A stretch of DNA of 43,978 nucleotides from Hyphomonas sp. UBA5111 (GTDB taxonomy: Bacteria > Pseudomonadota > Alphaproteobacteria > Caulobacterales > Hyphomonadaceae), in NCBI GenBank assembly GCA_002414505.1, contig DHZF01000139.1, positions 1-43,978 of the forward strand. The letters run 5' to 3'. Shown here in pieces: positions 35,457 to 43,978 of the stretch; the first letter of the stretch is position 1; every line of letters starts with the position of its first letter. The position numbers were made by a program, and so were the translations under genes. The notes beneath the pieces were generated by a model. That model saw only the letters and a list, made by a program, of their open reading frames with translations. It was not told the DNA's origin and made no database searches.

Positions 35457-38400
35457 TTGGTCCGCCAGAGAGCTTCACTTGTCATTCTCGAAATACTCGG
35501 GGGGCTGATACTTGTCGTTCTCGTGCTGGCGGCGCTGTTGGTCTTCCGCTTGTCCAGCGGACCCATCGAACTCGAAATGTTCCGGGACGACATTGAACAG
35601 GCACTGACCAATTCCCGCAATGGCCGGCCGGTGACGGTCGAGGATGTATTTCTCGAATGGTCCTCGGAAGACAAGCGCGTCCTGATTACCGGTCATGACA
35701 TCAAGCTGCTGGATGAGGAGGGCAATGTTGCCGCCGAGTCCGATCGCGCGCGGATCGTGCTGTCGAGTTCGGCCCTTGTCATGGGTGACGTCGAAGTGCT
35801 GGGACTGGATCTGGTCGATGGCTGGATCAATGTCACACAATCCGGGCCTAACCTCTGGTATATTGCGGGTGACCCCTTGCCCGAAATCCCGGTTGGCGAG
35901 ATGCCGCAAAATCCAAGTGAATGGCTGGAACGCATCAATGCCGTGCTGCCGCAGGTCCTGGTCGCCCTTCGGGAAAAGCAGGGTGAAATCAGCCTTGAGC
36001 GTCTGTCTTACGAAGAATTCGAAATGCGGGTCTTCGGAGCGGACAGCGCGCCTCTTTTCACGCTGACGGATTCCAAGGGCCTGTTACTGGTGAATGAGGA
36101 CGGGCTGGATCTGTCGCTGTCCGGTAGCGGGGTCGGCGCAGGCCTGCCCGCCGGTCTGGCAATCGACATTCATACCAGCGAACTCGGCAGCCGCATGCAG
36201 GCATCCCTGGCCGTCGCCCAATGGTCTCTGGCGGACCTGGCTGCGAGGCTTGGGACCGATAGTGAATTCCTGTCCGGCGTCCCTGCCGACATTACGGTTG
36301 AGTTCAATACGTCCAGCGCTGCGGGGGTCGAGGAAATCGGCGTGAAGGCCATGCTTGCTGAGGGTGAACTGCCCTTCGGAGAAGATGGAATGAAGGTGTC
36401 CGATCTCGATCTCGAGATGACCTATGCGGCGACCAATGACGAACTCCTTATTTCCGGCACTTCCACGCGGTTTGGTCCCATCGCGGGTGCGATGGACCTC
36501 ACGCTCGCCAATGCCCTGAAAGGGGCAGGCCCCCGGCCTTTCAAGCTGCGCAGCAATGCATTGACCCTGGATTTCACACCTGCCTTCGCCGCCCCCGTCA
36601 CCTTGCGTGATGTCCGCGCAGACGGGGACGCAGATTTTCCGGACCGCCGGTTTAAAGACGCAAAGGTGGAATTCGTTTCGAATGACACGTTGTTCAAATT
36701 TGCCACCGATATGTCGTTGACGTCCGACCGGCAGGATAACGAGCCGCCGATCCTTGGCATGATCGAGCTCGAAACAGAAGGGACCGTGACCAAGGAAACG
36801 GTTCTCGCCTTCTGGCCGGTGTCGCTCGGGACCGGAGCGCGATCTTTCACCGACAAGCGGATCAGCAATACGGACGTGTCGAATTTGCGCGCACAAATGA
36901 CGCTCCAGCGCGACAGCTTTGCTGAAGGCTATTTGCGCGATGAAGACCTCAACCTGACCTTCGATATCAATTCGGCCGATGTGAAATTTCTGGACGACTT
37001 GCCGGCGGCGCAAAATGCGGTGGGCAAGGGGCGCCTGACCGGGAACAGTTTCCGCGTGACGGTCAACCGCGGAGATTATGGGGGCTGGGACGTCGATGAG
37101 GCGCTGGTCGATTTTCCAGCCTTCAACCCGAAAGGCGAGGATTTCCGGGTGTTCGCCAAGGGACATGGCCCTGCCGCCAATGTCATCAAGACACTAAACG
37201 AGTCCCGGCTTCAACTCGGGTTCGACGAAGACCGCCTGACTGGCGACGTGGAGGCGACGTTCGAGCTGTTTCGCCCCGCGCTCGACAATGTCCCTGACGA
37301 GGCGGTGCGCCATACGACCATCGCCACGCTTGCCAATGGCGGCCTGAAGCGGGCTGCGCTCGGTATCGACCTCACCAATGCAACGGCCGAGATCAAGGTC
37401 AATCAGGATGGCATGACGATCACCGGGTTCGGCGATCTCGGGCCTTCTCCCGTTCAGTTCAGCTGGCGCGACGGATTCAAGGATGATGAGGCGCCCTCGG
37501 CCTTGTCGGCGACTGCGGTCATCACGCCCGACGTGCTCAACCGGTTCGGTCTTCCGGGCCGGGCCTATCTCACCGGAGAAGTGCCAACAGAGGTGCAGGC
37601 CTCTGTAGAGGGCGAAGAGGTTTCGGTAGCAAATGTCGCAATGGATTTGACCGCCGCCCGGCTCGACCTGTCCGAGATCGGCTGGGTGAAGACGGCCGGC
37701 AAGGAAGGCAAGGTCACTGTCCACTATGAGCGCGCGGAAGAAGGGTTTTCCTCTGATGTCCTGTTCACCAGTGAGGAGGCCTATCTCGATGGAAAGTTCA
37801 CGCTGGGCGGGGATTCCCGGCTGGTGTCTGCGGATCTGCGGCGCGCCTTCCTGGCCGACACGGCGGATGTGAACGGCGAGATTTCGCGAGGGCCGAATGG
37901 TAATCTGGAAGTCGCCTTGACCGGTAGCTATCTCGACCTCTCCGGCGCGTTGCCCGGTATTGGCGCCTTGGGCGATGCAAATGACAGCAATGGCACCCCG
38001 TTGAGTGTGACGGCGGATGTCGACACGCTGACCCTCGGGGCGGGTATGTATGTTCGGAATGCAGATGTGACGTGGCGATCAACCGTGAACGGCATGCAGA
38101 AGCTTTCCGCGACCGGCACGACGGATGACGGCTCTGCCTTCAATATTGATCTCGACGGCTCATCTCCGGAGGGAACGAAGATCAAGGTGGTTAGCAGTGA
38201 TGCCGGCTTCATTACCAGCGCCTTCCTTGATCTCGACTTCCTGGAGGGCGGAAGGCTGGATCTGGAGGGGACGCTTGCCCGGGATGGCAACCCGTCGAAA
38301 TTCAACATCGTGGTCAGTGATGGACGATTGCGGAATGCGCCCTTCCTGACACAGATTCTCTCCCTGGCCTCCTTGCGCGGTCTTGCCGATACACTTGGCG

Positions 38401-38837
38401 GCGATGGCGTCCTGTTCTCACGAATCGAGGTGCCGCTGACGGTGGCCGGAGACCGGTATGTCGTGACCGGAGGCAAGGCGCAGGGCCCTGCGCTCGGCCT
38501 GACGGTGAATGGCTATTTGGGAGCAGATAGCGAGATCAATGTCGATGGGGTCCTGGTGCCAAGCTTTGGCATGAACTCCGCCCTCGGAGGAATTCCAATC
38601 ATCGGGGATCTGGTGGTGGGCCGGGACGGAGAAGGTGTATTCTCCCTCACCTATAGCGTGCGCGGCAGCCTGGAAAAAGCGAACGTGTCCGTGAACCCGC
38701 TGTCGGCGCTGGCGCCGGGTGTCATTCGCCGAATCTTCGAGAACCCATCGGATACGGATATTCCGGAGGCGCAGGCCCGATCCGAAGATGAGCCTATTCC
38801 GTCAGAACTGCCGCCCATTCCCGAAGAGGAATTCTAG
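35457..38837 (+). CDS. Large AsmA/YhdP-like envelope protein (DUF3971 and AsmA-type C-terminus)
   Basis: 1126-residue protein with one N-terminal membrane helix (about residues 8-30) and a long periplasmic body of alternating beta segments, the pattern of AsmA/TamB/YhdP bridge proteins, which are thought to carry phospholipids between inner and outer membranes. The start region SGPIELEMFRDDIEQAL and the C-terminal block IPIIGDLVVGRDGEGVFSLTYSV with NPLSALAPGVIRRIFE match YhdP/AsmA_2-type proteins. The start is TTG 35457, with CCGGAG ending 8 bases upstream; no ATG fits ahead of the membrane helix. The last codon region overlaps the tyrS stop. Substrate and partners are not deducible. Confidence 0.9.
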   Translation: MVRQRASLVILEILGGLILVVLVLAALLVFRLSSGPIELEMFRDDIEQALTNSRNGRPVTVEDVFLEWSSEDKRVLITGHDIKLLDEEGNVAAESDRARIVLSSSALVMGDVEVLGLDLVDGWINVTQSGPNLWYIAGDPLPEIPVGEMPQNPSEWLERINAVLPQVLVALREKQGEISLERLSYEEFEMRVFGADSAPLFTLTDSKGLLLVNEDGLDLSLSGSGVGAGLPAGLAIDIHTSELGSRMQASLAVAQWSLADLAARLGTDSEFLSGVPADITVEFNTSSAAGVEEIGVKAMLAEGELPFGEDGMKVSDLDLEMTYAATNDELLISGTSTRFGPIAGAMDLTLANALKGAGPRPFKLRSNALTLDFTPAFAAPVTLRDVRADGDADFPDRRFKDAKVEFVSNDTLFKFATDMSLTSDRQDNEPPILGMIELETEGTVTKETVLAFWPVSLGTGARSFTDKRISNTDVSNLRAQMTLQRDSFAEGYLRDEDLNLTFDINSADVKFLDDLPAAQNAVGKGRLTGNSFRVTVNRGDYGGWDVDEALVDFPAFNPKGEDFRVFAKGHGPAANVIKTLNESRLQLGFDEDRLTGDVEATFELFRPALDNVPDEAVRHTTIATLANGGLKRAALGIDLTNATAEIKVNQDGMTITGFGDLGPSPVQFSWRDGFKDDEAPSALSATAVITPDVLNRFGLPGRAYLTGEVPTEVQASVEGEEVSVANVAMDLTAARLDLSEIGWVKTAGKEGKVTVHYERAEEGFSSDVLFTSEEAYLDGKFTLGGDSRLVSADLRRAFLADTADVNGEISRGPNGNLEVALTGSYLDLSGALPGIGALGDANDSNGTPLSVTADVDTLTLGAGMYVRNADVTWRSTVNGMQKLSATGTTDDGSAFNIDLDGSSPEGTKIKVVSSDAGFITSAFLDLDFLEGGRLDLEGTLARDGNPSKFNIVVSDGRLRNAPFLTQILSLASLRGLADTLGGDGVLFSRIEVPLTVAGDRYVVTGGKAQGPALGLTVNGYLGADSEINVDGVLVPSFGMNSALGGIPIIGDLVVGRDGEGVFSLTYSVRGSLEKANVSVNPLSALAPGVIRRIFENPSDTDIPEAQARSEDEPIPSELPPIPEEEF

Positions 38838-40084
38838 ATAATCTTGACCAGAGCGTGACGCTTCTTGCCGGCGGACAGCTTGATCGTTCCATCAACAAGG
38901 TCATCCGCTGACAGGGCCGCATTCTGGTCGGACACAGACACGTCGTTCACCTTCGCAGCGCCCTGTTTGATCAGGCGGCGGGCCGCGCCATTCGACTCGG
39001 TCAGGCCTGTAGCGGTGAACGCGGCAGCGACCAGCATGCCTGCCTCAAGGTCGGAGGCTGAGACCTCTACGGTTGGCAACGCATCCGCTGACCCGCCTGC
39101 GGCGAACACAGCGGCTGCAGCAGCTTCGGATTCCCTGGCTGCGGCGTCTCCATGCAACATTTTGGTCGTCTCGTTGGCCAGCACGATTTTCGCGGTGTTG
39201 ATCTCGGCGCCCTCAAGGGCTTCGAGACGAGCGATTTCGTCCAGAGGAAGCTCCGTGAACAGACGCAGGAAGCGACCGACATCCGCGTCTTCCGTGTTGC
39301 GCCAGAACTGCCAGTATTCGTAGGGGCTCTTGCGATCGGCATTGAGCCAGACGGCGCCATCGGCGGTCTTGCCCATCTTGCCGCCGGATGCGGTCGTGAT
39401 GAGGTGGGCGGTGATGCCGAAGGCGTCGCCGCTTGCGGCCTTGTGGACGAGGTCTACGCCGCCAACGATATTGCCCCACTGGTCAGACCCCCCAATCTGC
39501 ATGCGGCAGTGATGACGCCGGAACAGTTCGAGGAAGTCGTAGGACTGCATCAGCAAATAATTGAATTCGAGGAAGGTGTAGGGCTGCTCGGCGGCGAGAC
39601 GACGCGCGACCGTATCCTGTTTCACCATTGTGTTGATGGTGAAGTGCACGCCCACTTCGCGCAGCATCTCGAGGTAGCCGAGCTTGCCGAGCCAGTCGTC
39701 ATTATTGACCATGATGGCATCGGTCGGACCGTCGCCGAAGGTCAGGAAAGGCTGGAAGGCCTTCTTGATGCCTTCCATATTGGCCGCAATCTGCTCGTCG
39801 GTCAGCAAGGGGCGCGACTTTTCCTTGTCGGTCGGGTCGCCCACCTTGGTTGTGCCGCCGCCCATCAGGACGATGGGCTTCCCGCCGCTCTTCTGGAGGT
39901 GGCGCAGCATCATGATCTGGAGCAACGAGCCGACATGCAGGCTGTCTGCCGTCGCATCAAAGCCGATATAGCCTGTGGGAATTCCCTTTGCGCAATAGGC
40001 GTCCACCTCTGCCGGATGGGTGACCTGTTTCAGGTAACCGCGCTCTGACAGGGTTTTCAGGAATTCTGACTTGTATTCGCTCAT
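38834..40084 (-). CDS. tyrS: Tyrosyl-tRNA synthetase
   Basis: 416-residue class I aminoacyl-tRNA synthetase charging tRNA-Tyr. Seen: GFDATADSLHVGSLLQ with the HIGH-equivalent HVGS (50-53), the tyrosine-pocket region LLMQSYDFLELF, GGSDQWGNIVGG, the KMSKS-equivalent KMGKT, and a C-terminal S4 RNA-binding domain (about 350-416). ATG 40084 fits the family start; the in-frame codon at 40120 would extend it with unrelated residues. Its stop shares bases 38834-38837 with the AsmA-like gene. Confidence 0.96.
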   Translation of the reverse strand: MSEYKSEFLKTLSERGYLKQVTHPAEVDAYCAKGIPTGYIGFDATADSLHVGSLLQIMMLRHLQKSGGKPIVLMGGGTTKVGDPTDKEKSRPLLTDEQIAANMEGIKKAFQPFLTFGDGPTDAIMVNNDDWLGKLGYLEMLREVGVHFTINTMVKQDTVARRLAAEQPYTFLEFNYLLMQSYDFLELFRRHHCRMQIGGSDQWGNIVGGVDLVHKAASGDAFGITAHLITTASGGKMGKTADGAVWLNADRKSPYEYWQFWRNTEDADVGRFLRLFTELPLDEIARLEALEGAEINTAKIVLANETTKMLHGDAAARESEAAAAAVFAAGGSADALPTVEVSASDLEAGMLVAAAFTATGLTESNGAARRLIKQGAAKVNDVSVSDQNAALSADDLVDGTIKLSAGKKRHALVKII

Positions 40085-40143
40085 CTTCTCGTGTCTCCGT
40101 GAAGCTGCCGCGCGTAACATGGAAAACTGATATCTTGAACTCT

Positions 40144-41262
40144 GTGAGTGAAAAATCTGAACCGTATTGGGTGGCTGGCTTCATGTCGGGCACGTCGCTG
40201 GACGCCGTCGACGCAGCGCTGATCCTGACCGATGGCGAGCAAGTGCTGGAGTTCGGACCCACGGCGGAGCGCAAATATTTGCCTGAAGAGCGCGCCGTGC
40301 TCCAGCGTGCGACCGATGCCGCGCGGGCCTGGAACTGGACCGGGCCTCAGCCGGCCACGATCTTCACCGAGGCGCGCGAGGCGGTCACCCACACGCATCT
40401 GGCGACATGGGAGAGATTGCTGGAAGGCTGGGCTGGGCCGATGCCGCGCCTTGCCGGGGTGCATGGGCAGACCGTGTTGCATCGCGCGCCAAAAGGCGAC
40501 CAACTCGGCGCAACGCTGCAGCTGATTGACGGTCCCGCCTTGCAGGCGGCGTTGGGGGTGACGCTCGCCTATGATTTCCGGACCGATGATGTGGCCGCGG
40601 GCGGGCAGGGCGCACCGCTGGCACCCGCCTATCATGCCGCCTTGTTGGAGCGACTAGGCGACGAGGCGGCCTGTGTCCTCAATCTCGGCGGGGTGGCCAA
40701 CATCACGGCGCGGATGAGCGACAGGGCCCTGATTGCCTTCGACACGGGGCCAGCCAATGGTCCGATCGACGAGTGGGTCGAAGGCCACGGCCTTGGCACG
40801 CATGATGTTGGCGGTCGCCTCGCTGCGGCGGGCCGTGTTCATGAGGGGCTTCTGGACCAATTGATGGATCATGACTGGTTCGACCAGCCCCCTCCCAAAT
40901 CTCTGGACCGATATGATTTCAATGCCAGCATGGTGCGCGGCTTGTCTATCGAAGATGGCGCCGCAACCCTGACCGAATTCACGGCACGTGCGGTTGCGGC
41001 AGGGCTATCCCAGCTGCCGGAATACCCGGCTCGGATGATCGCGTGCGGGGGCGGCCGTCACAATCCGGTTCTGATGGAGGCTTTGAGACGCGCGGCCGGG
41101 TGCGACGTGCATGCAGCAGAAGCGGTGGGCTGGCGCGGAGATTCGATCGAGGCGGAAGCGTTTGCCTTCCTGGCAGCACGAACTGCGAGAGGCTTGCCGA
41201 TCAGCTGGCCGTCGACAACAGGCGTTCCCGCCCCGATGCGGGGCGGGAAGCTGATTTCCTAG
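40144..41262 (+). CDS. anmK: Anhydro-N-acetylmuramic acid kinase
   Basis: About 372 residues. It phosphorylates and opens 1,6-anhydro-MurNAc to MurNAc-6-phosphate in peptidoglycan recycling. Seen: AGFMSGTSLDAVDAAL (11-26), GVHGQTVLHRAP, CVLNLGGVANIT, AFDTGPANGPID and IACGGGRHNP, all AnmK hallmarks. Start choice is uncertain: GTG 40144 gives the family's usual N-terminus but has no ribosome site, and GTG 40099 has none either. A -10-like TATCTT at 40131-40136 raises the possibility of a leaderless message. It is divergent from tyrS across a very short gap, and overlaps the convergent hydrolase stop by 4 bases. Confidence 0.93.
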   Translation: MSEKSEPYWVAGFMSGTSLDAVDAALILTDGEQVLEFGPTAERKYLPEERAVLQRATDAARAWNWTGPQPATIFTEAREAVTHTHLATWERLLEGWAGPMPRLAGVHGQTVLHRAPKGDQLGATLQLIDGPALQAALGVTLAYDFRTDDVAAGGQGAPLAPAYHAALLERLGDEAACVLNLGGVANITARMSDRALIAFDTGPANGPIDEWVEGHGLGTHDVGGRLAAAGRVHEGLLDQLMDHDWFDQPPPKSLDRYDFNASMVRGLSIEDGAATLTEFTARAVAAGLSQLPEYPARMIACGGGRHNPVLMEALRRAAGCDVHAAEAVGWRGDSIEAEAFAFLAARTARGLPISWPSTTGVPAPMRGGKLIS

Positions 41263-41936
41263 TCTTCCTCGGCTTCGAGGCGGAGCTTTTCTTCTGCATC
41301 GGCGAGGCGCTGCAAGAGATAGTCTTCGCAGAGGCCGATCAGTTCGTCGCGCTTGTCCTGATAGAAATGGTTGGCGCCTTTGATCGTCGTACGGTCGATC
41401 TGCTCGCCCTTTTGCACGCGCACTTTGGTGAGGGCCCGCTCGACATCTTCTGGCGAAGAGATCGAGTCGGTGTCGCCGGAGACGATCAGGCCGGACGCCG
41501 GGCAGGGCGCGAGGAAAGAGAGATCATAATGGTTCGCCGGGGGCGAGATGGCGAGGAAGCCATCGATCTCGGGACGACGCATCAGCAGCTGCAACGTGAT
41601 CCATGCGCCGAAGCTGTAACCGGCACACCAGACAAAGCGCGGGCTTTCGGCAAGATTTTCGACGTAATCGAGCACGAAGGCCGCATCTTCCAGTTCGCCA
41701 ATGCCTTGATCGTATTGACCCTGGCTGCGGCCTACGCCGCGCGAATTGTAGCGCAGCACACCGAAACCATGACGCTCGAACATCTGGTAGAGGAGAATGG
41801 AGATTGGATCCTGCATCGTTCCGCCCGCTTTGGGATGGGGATGGAGGATCAGCGCGATCGGCGCGCCGGGAAGCGGCGGCTCGGTGTAACGCGCTTCGAT
41901 ACGGCCCTGAGGGCCCGGAATGATGAGTTCTGCCAT
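41259..41936 (-). CDS. Alpha/beta hydrolase (COG2945-like)
   Basis: 225-residue serine hydrolase of unknown substrate, resembling the dienelactone-hydrolase-related COG2945 group. Seen: ALILHPHPKAGGTMQ (27-41), LRYNSRGVGRSQG (61-73), nucleophile elbow GYSFG (Ser108), SGDTDSI with the acid (Asp155 or Asp157) and KGANHFY with His190, so a full triad. No signal peptide. ATG 41936 is preferred; the GTG at 41954 has no ribosome site. Convergent with anmK (stop overlap) and divergent from the cysteine desulfurase gene across 109 bp. Confidence 0.88.
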   Translation of the reverse strand: MAELIIPGPQGRIEARYTEPPLPGAPIALILHPHPKAGGTMQDPISILLYQMFERHGFGVLRYNSRGVGRSQGQYDQGIGELEDAAFVLDYVENLAESPRFVWCAGYSFGAWITLQLLMRRPEIDGFLAISPPANHYDLSFLAPCPASGLIVSGDTDSISSPEDVERALTKVRVQKGEQIDRTTIKGANHFYQDKRDELIGLCEDYLLQRLADAEEKLRLEAEED

Positions 41937-42030
41937 GTCATACTCGCTGGTCACAGGGGAAGGGCGCGGTCATAAGCCATTTGAGCTGTGAAAAGCAAAT
42001 TTTTCTACACCTGCAAAAACGCCCGGAAGT

Positions 42031-42036
42031 TAGTAT
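42031..42036 (+). promoter_or_regulatory. Candidate -10 element for a leaderless cysteine desulfurase message
   Basis: TAGTAT ends 9 bases before the ATG at 42046, the spacing expected if transcription starts at or next to the start codon. No Shine-Dalgarno lies within 15 bases of that ATG. No clear -35 is visible, so this is tentative. Confidence 0.35.
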
Positions 42037-42045
42037 ATCCCCCAC

Positions 42046-43191
42046 ATGATATATGCAGATCACAATGCAACCTCGCCTTTGAGGCCGGAAGCCCGCTTGG
42101 CCATGCTGAATGTATGGGACATGGGCGCGACCAATCCGTCATCCGTCCACACGTCCGGAAGGGCGGCGCGCGGCGTACTGGAGCGGGCCCGCCTGGCGAT
42201 TGGGGGCGCGATCGGAAGCCGGGCGGAAGACATCATCCTGACAGGCGGCGGGACTGAAGCCGACAATCTGGCAATCCATGGCGTTGCCGTGGCGCTGGAT
42301 GGAAATTGCACCTTCCTCGTCTCAGCCATTGAGCATGAGGCCGTCGCCAAGGCTGCGGCGCATTCCGGCGCCCGGGTCCAGACGGCCTATGTGACGCCAG
42401 ACGGGACTCTGGACCTGGACCAGCTACAGGCTCAACTGGCGGACTGGGATCACGACAAATTCAGCACGCCGGTGCTCTGCCTGATGCTCGCCAATAATGA
42501 GACCGGCGTGATCCAGCCCGTGGCAGAAGCGGCCCGCATCGTGCGTGAGGCCGACGGGCTGACCATTTGCGATGCGGTGCAGGGGCTCGGCAAGATCCCG
42601 GTCAATGTCGGCCTGCTGGGGGTCGATTATCTCAGCCTGTCGGCCCACAAGATTGGCGGGCCACAAGGCGCAGGTGCCCTCTGGCACCGGGCCGGGGCCC
42701 CTTTGAAGGCCGTCACGCATGGTGGCGGGCAGGAGCGTGGCCTGCGGTCCGGTACAGAGAATGTGGCAGCGCAAGCCGGATTTGGTGCGGCGGTGGAAGC
42801 TGCCGTGAGAGATCTGCCGAAATATGCTATGCTAGTTAAATATCGCGATGATATGGAAACGCGTCTCGAACAGGAGGCTGGCGTCACGATCATGGGCAAG
42901 AGCGCAGAGCGGTTGGCGGGCACGTCAAACTTTGCCAAGCCGGGCTTTGCGGCAGAAACACAGGTCATGGCGATGGATCTGGCGGGCGTGTGCATTTCTG
43001 CCGGGTCTGCGTGTTCGTCTGGCAAGGTGAAACGTTCGCTCGTATTGCTGGCGATGGGCGCATCTGACGCCCTTGCGGAATCCGCAATCCGCACCAGCTT
43101 TGGATGGAACAGTACGCCGGAAGATTTTACCGGCGTGGCAGACGCCTGGCTCGACGCAGCCCGGCGCACGGTATTGAAGGAAACCGCATAA
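42046..43191 (+). CDS. Cysteine desulfurase (NifS/IscS-type) of the SUF operon
   Basis: 381-residue PLP enzyme removing sulfur from cysteine to supply Fe-S cluster assembly. Seen: [12 protein letters not shown] at the start, [16 protein letters not shown] with the ring-stacking His97, Asp176, [12 protein letters not shown] with the PLP Lys202, and [12 protein letters not shown] with the persulfide Cys323 in the long flexible loop of group I (NifS/IscS) enzymes. The gene ends TAATG with sufB, so translation is coupled. Many alphaproteobacterial suf operons start with such an enzyme, usually behind an Rrf2 regulator gene; none is seen here. No ribosome site precedes the ATG. Confidence 0.95.
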   Translation: MIYADHNATSPLRPEARLAMLNVWDMGATNPSSVHTSGRAARGVLERARLAIGGAIGSRAEDIILTGGGTEADNLAIHGVAVALDGNCTFLVSAIEHEAVAKAAAHSGARVQTAYVTPDGTLDLDQLQAQLADWDHDKFSTPVLCLMLANNETGVIQPVAEAARIVREADGLTICDAVQGLGKIPVNVGLLGVDYLSLSAHKIGGPQGAGALWHRAGAPLKAVTHGGGQERGLRSGTENVAAQAGFGAAVEAAVRDLPKYAMLVKYRDDMETRLEQEAGVTIMGKSAERLAGTSNFAKPGFAAETQVMAMDLAGVCISAGSACSSGKVKRSLVLLAMGASDALAESAIRTSFGWNSTPEDFTGVADAWLDAARRTVLKETA

Positions 43192-43978
43192 TGGATTGCT
43201 GCGGCGGTATGGAAGATCATGACGAGGACTGCACCGAAGTGAAGGTGAAGGACAGCATTGACCAGGGTACGGTCGACGCCGCAAAGGCGCTCGAATCCGA
43301 GCACTATTCCGCAGGCTTCATCACCGATATCGAAATGGACATGGCACCGAAGGGCCTGTCCGAGGACACGATCCGCTTCATCTCGGCGAAGAAGAACGAG
43401 CCGGAATGGCTGCTCGAATGGCGCCTGGCCGCTTACAAGCGCTGGCTGACCATGGAAGAGCCGACCTGGGCGATGGTCGATTATCCGACCATCAATTATC
43501 AGGACTATTATTATTACGCCGCGCCCAAGACGGGTGCCAAATATGAGTCGATCGACGACGTTCCGAAGGAAATTCTCGAAACTTACGAGAAACTCGGCAT
43601 CCCATTGCGCGAGGCGGAAGTCCTGCTCGGCGTGGAAGGCGCGGCTGAAACGGCTGCGACCGCCCGCGAGACGCCGCGTGTGGCCGTCGATGCGGTCTTT
43701 GATTCTGTCTCCGTCGCCACGACCTTCCGCAAGGAGCTCGAAAAGGCCGGCGTGATCTTCATGTCGATTTCCGAGGCGGTTCACGAATACCCGGACCTCG
43801 TGAAGAAATATCTCGGGACTGTGGTGCCCCAATCGGACAATTTCTTTGCGACACTGAACAGCGCGGTCTTCTCAGACGGGACATTCGTCTATGTCCCGAA
43901 GGGCGTGCGCTGCCCAATGGAGCTGTCGACCTATTTCCGCATGAACGCCGAGAATACCGGCCAGTTCGAGCGCACGCT
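43191..43978 (+). CDS. sufB: Fe-S cluster assembly scaffold SufB (3' end outside window)
   Basis: First 262 codons of SufB, core of the SufBCD scaffold that builds Fe-S clusters with SufS/IscS-derived sulfur. Seen: [36 protein letters not shown], and near the edge [18 protein letters not shown], all diagnostic. The ATG overlaps the desulfurase stop (TAATG). The protein opens with [14 protein letters not shown], a short cysteine- and acid-rich segment that is not part of the family core; the in-frame ATG at 43209 would remove the first two cysteines. The frame is open to the end of the window. Confidence 0.96.
   Translation, partial: MDCCGGMEDHDEDCTEVKVKDSIDQGTVDAAKALESEHYSAGFITDIEMDMAPKGLSEDTIRFISAKKNEPEWLLEWRLAAYKRWLTMEEPTWAMVDYPTINYQDYYYYAAPKTGAKYESIDDVPKEILETYEKLGIPLREAEVLLGVEGAAETAATARETPRVAVDAVFDSVSVATTFRKELEKAGVIFMSISEAVHEYPDLVKKYLGTVVPQSDNFFATLNSAVFSDGTFVYVPKGVRCPMELSTYFRMNAENTGQFERT

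Noticed and set aside
36084..37166. 360-codon minus-strand open frame inside the AsmA-like gene
   Set aside because: Third-position GC bias keeps the antisense frame open; no start signal or family motif.
41940..42045. RirA/IscR-type operator before the suf genes
   Set aside because: I looked for a clear palindrome in this gap and found none strong enough to claim.

Overview
This window looks like ordinary chromosome from a GC-rich alphaproteobacterium, most likely Hyphomonadaceae or a close relative (Caulobacterales/Maricaulales side). Support for this: the gene order tldD / coxB-coxA-ctaB-small membrane protein-ctaG-coxC / surf1-thrC is an alphaproteobacterial arrangement; a bactofilin gene overlaps an M23 endopeptidase gene, as in the BacA-LmdC pair known from the budding bacterium Hyphomonas neptunium; and there is a large TonB receptor next to a secreted S9 peptidase. 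The genus cannot be fixed from sequence alone. I saw no rRNA, tRNA, insertion sequence, prophage or CRISPR array.

Layout. 1-1775: the end of the ATP synthase operon (atpD without its start, atpC), closed by a bidirectional terminator. 1855-8198: a more accessory-looking block with a secreted S9 peptidase divergent from a TonB-dependent receptor, then a sulfotransferase-like protein. 8208-13075: four minus-strand genes (succinate-semialdehyde-type dehydrogenase, ubiA, PLP decarboxylase, FrnE-like DsbA protein). 13123-17917: rsmE, a convergent protein with a CCxxC cluster, glutamate-cysteine ligase, and a POT-type peptide transporter with an unusual periplasmic insert. 17992-20563: minus-strand rhodanese, tldD and a TPR protein.

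20729-30078: aa3-type cytochrome c oxidase and its assembly factors (subunits II, I and III; heme o synthase; Cox11; SURF1), followed by thrC, a GNAT acetyltransferase and an EAL phosphodiesterase. A strong hairpin-plus-T-tract between coxC and surf1 leaves almost no room for a new promoter, so the second half may be fed by read-through. 30079-32891: YqgE-family protein, a Prx5-like peroxiredoxin, and an SPFH/NfeD membrane pair. 32974-35370: bactofilin, M23 endopeptidase and a single-cysteine BCP peroxiredoxin on the minus strand. 35457-41936: a very large AsmA/YhdP-like protein, tyrS, anmK and an alpha/beta hydrolase. 42046-end: a cysteine desulfurase coupled to sufB, the start of a SUF iron-sulfur cluster operon that runs off the window.

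Themes: respiration and ATP synthesis (atpDC, cox, ubiA), envelope construction and recycling (bactofilin-M23, AsmA-like, anmK, YqgE), redox and Fe-S maintenance (gshA, two peroxiredoxins, FrnE, rhodanese, SUF) and peptide scavenging (TonB receptor, S9 peptidase, POT transporter). No clearly new multi-gene system is visible. The best second-look items are local: odd domains or tails in recognised proteins (SufB N-terminus, POT insert, UbiA tail, CoxB insert), probable read-through control in the cox region, possible leaderless starts, and three convergent gene pairs that share a single CTAG as overlapping stop codons.
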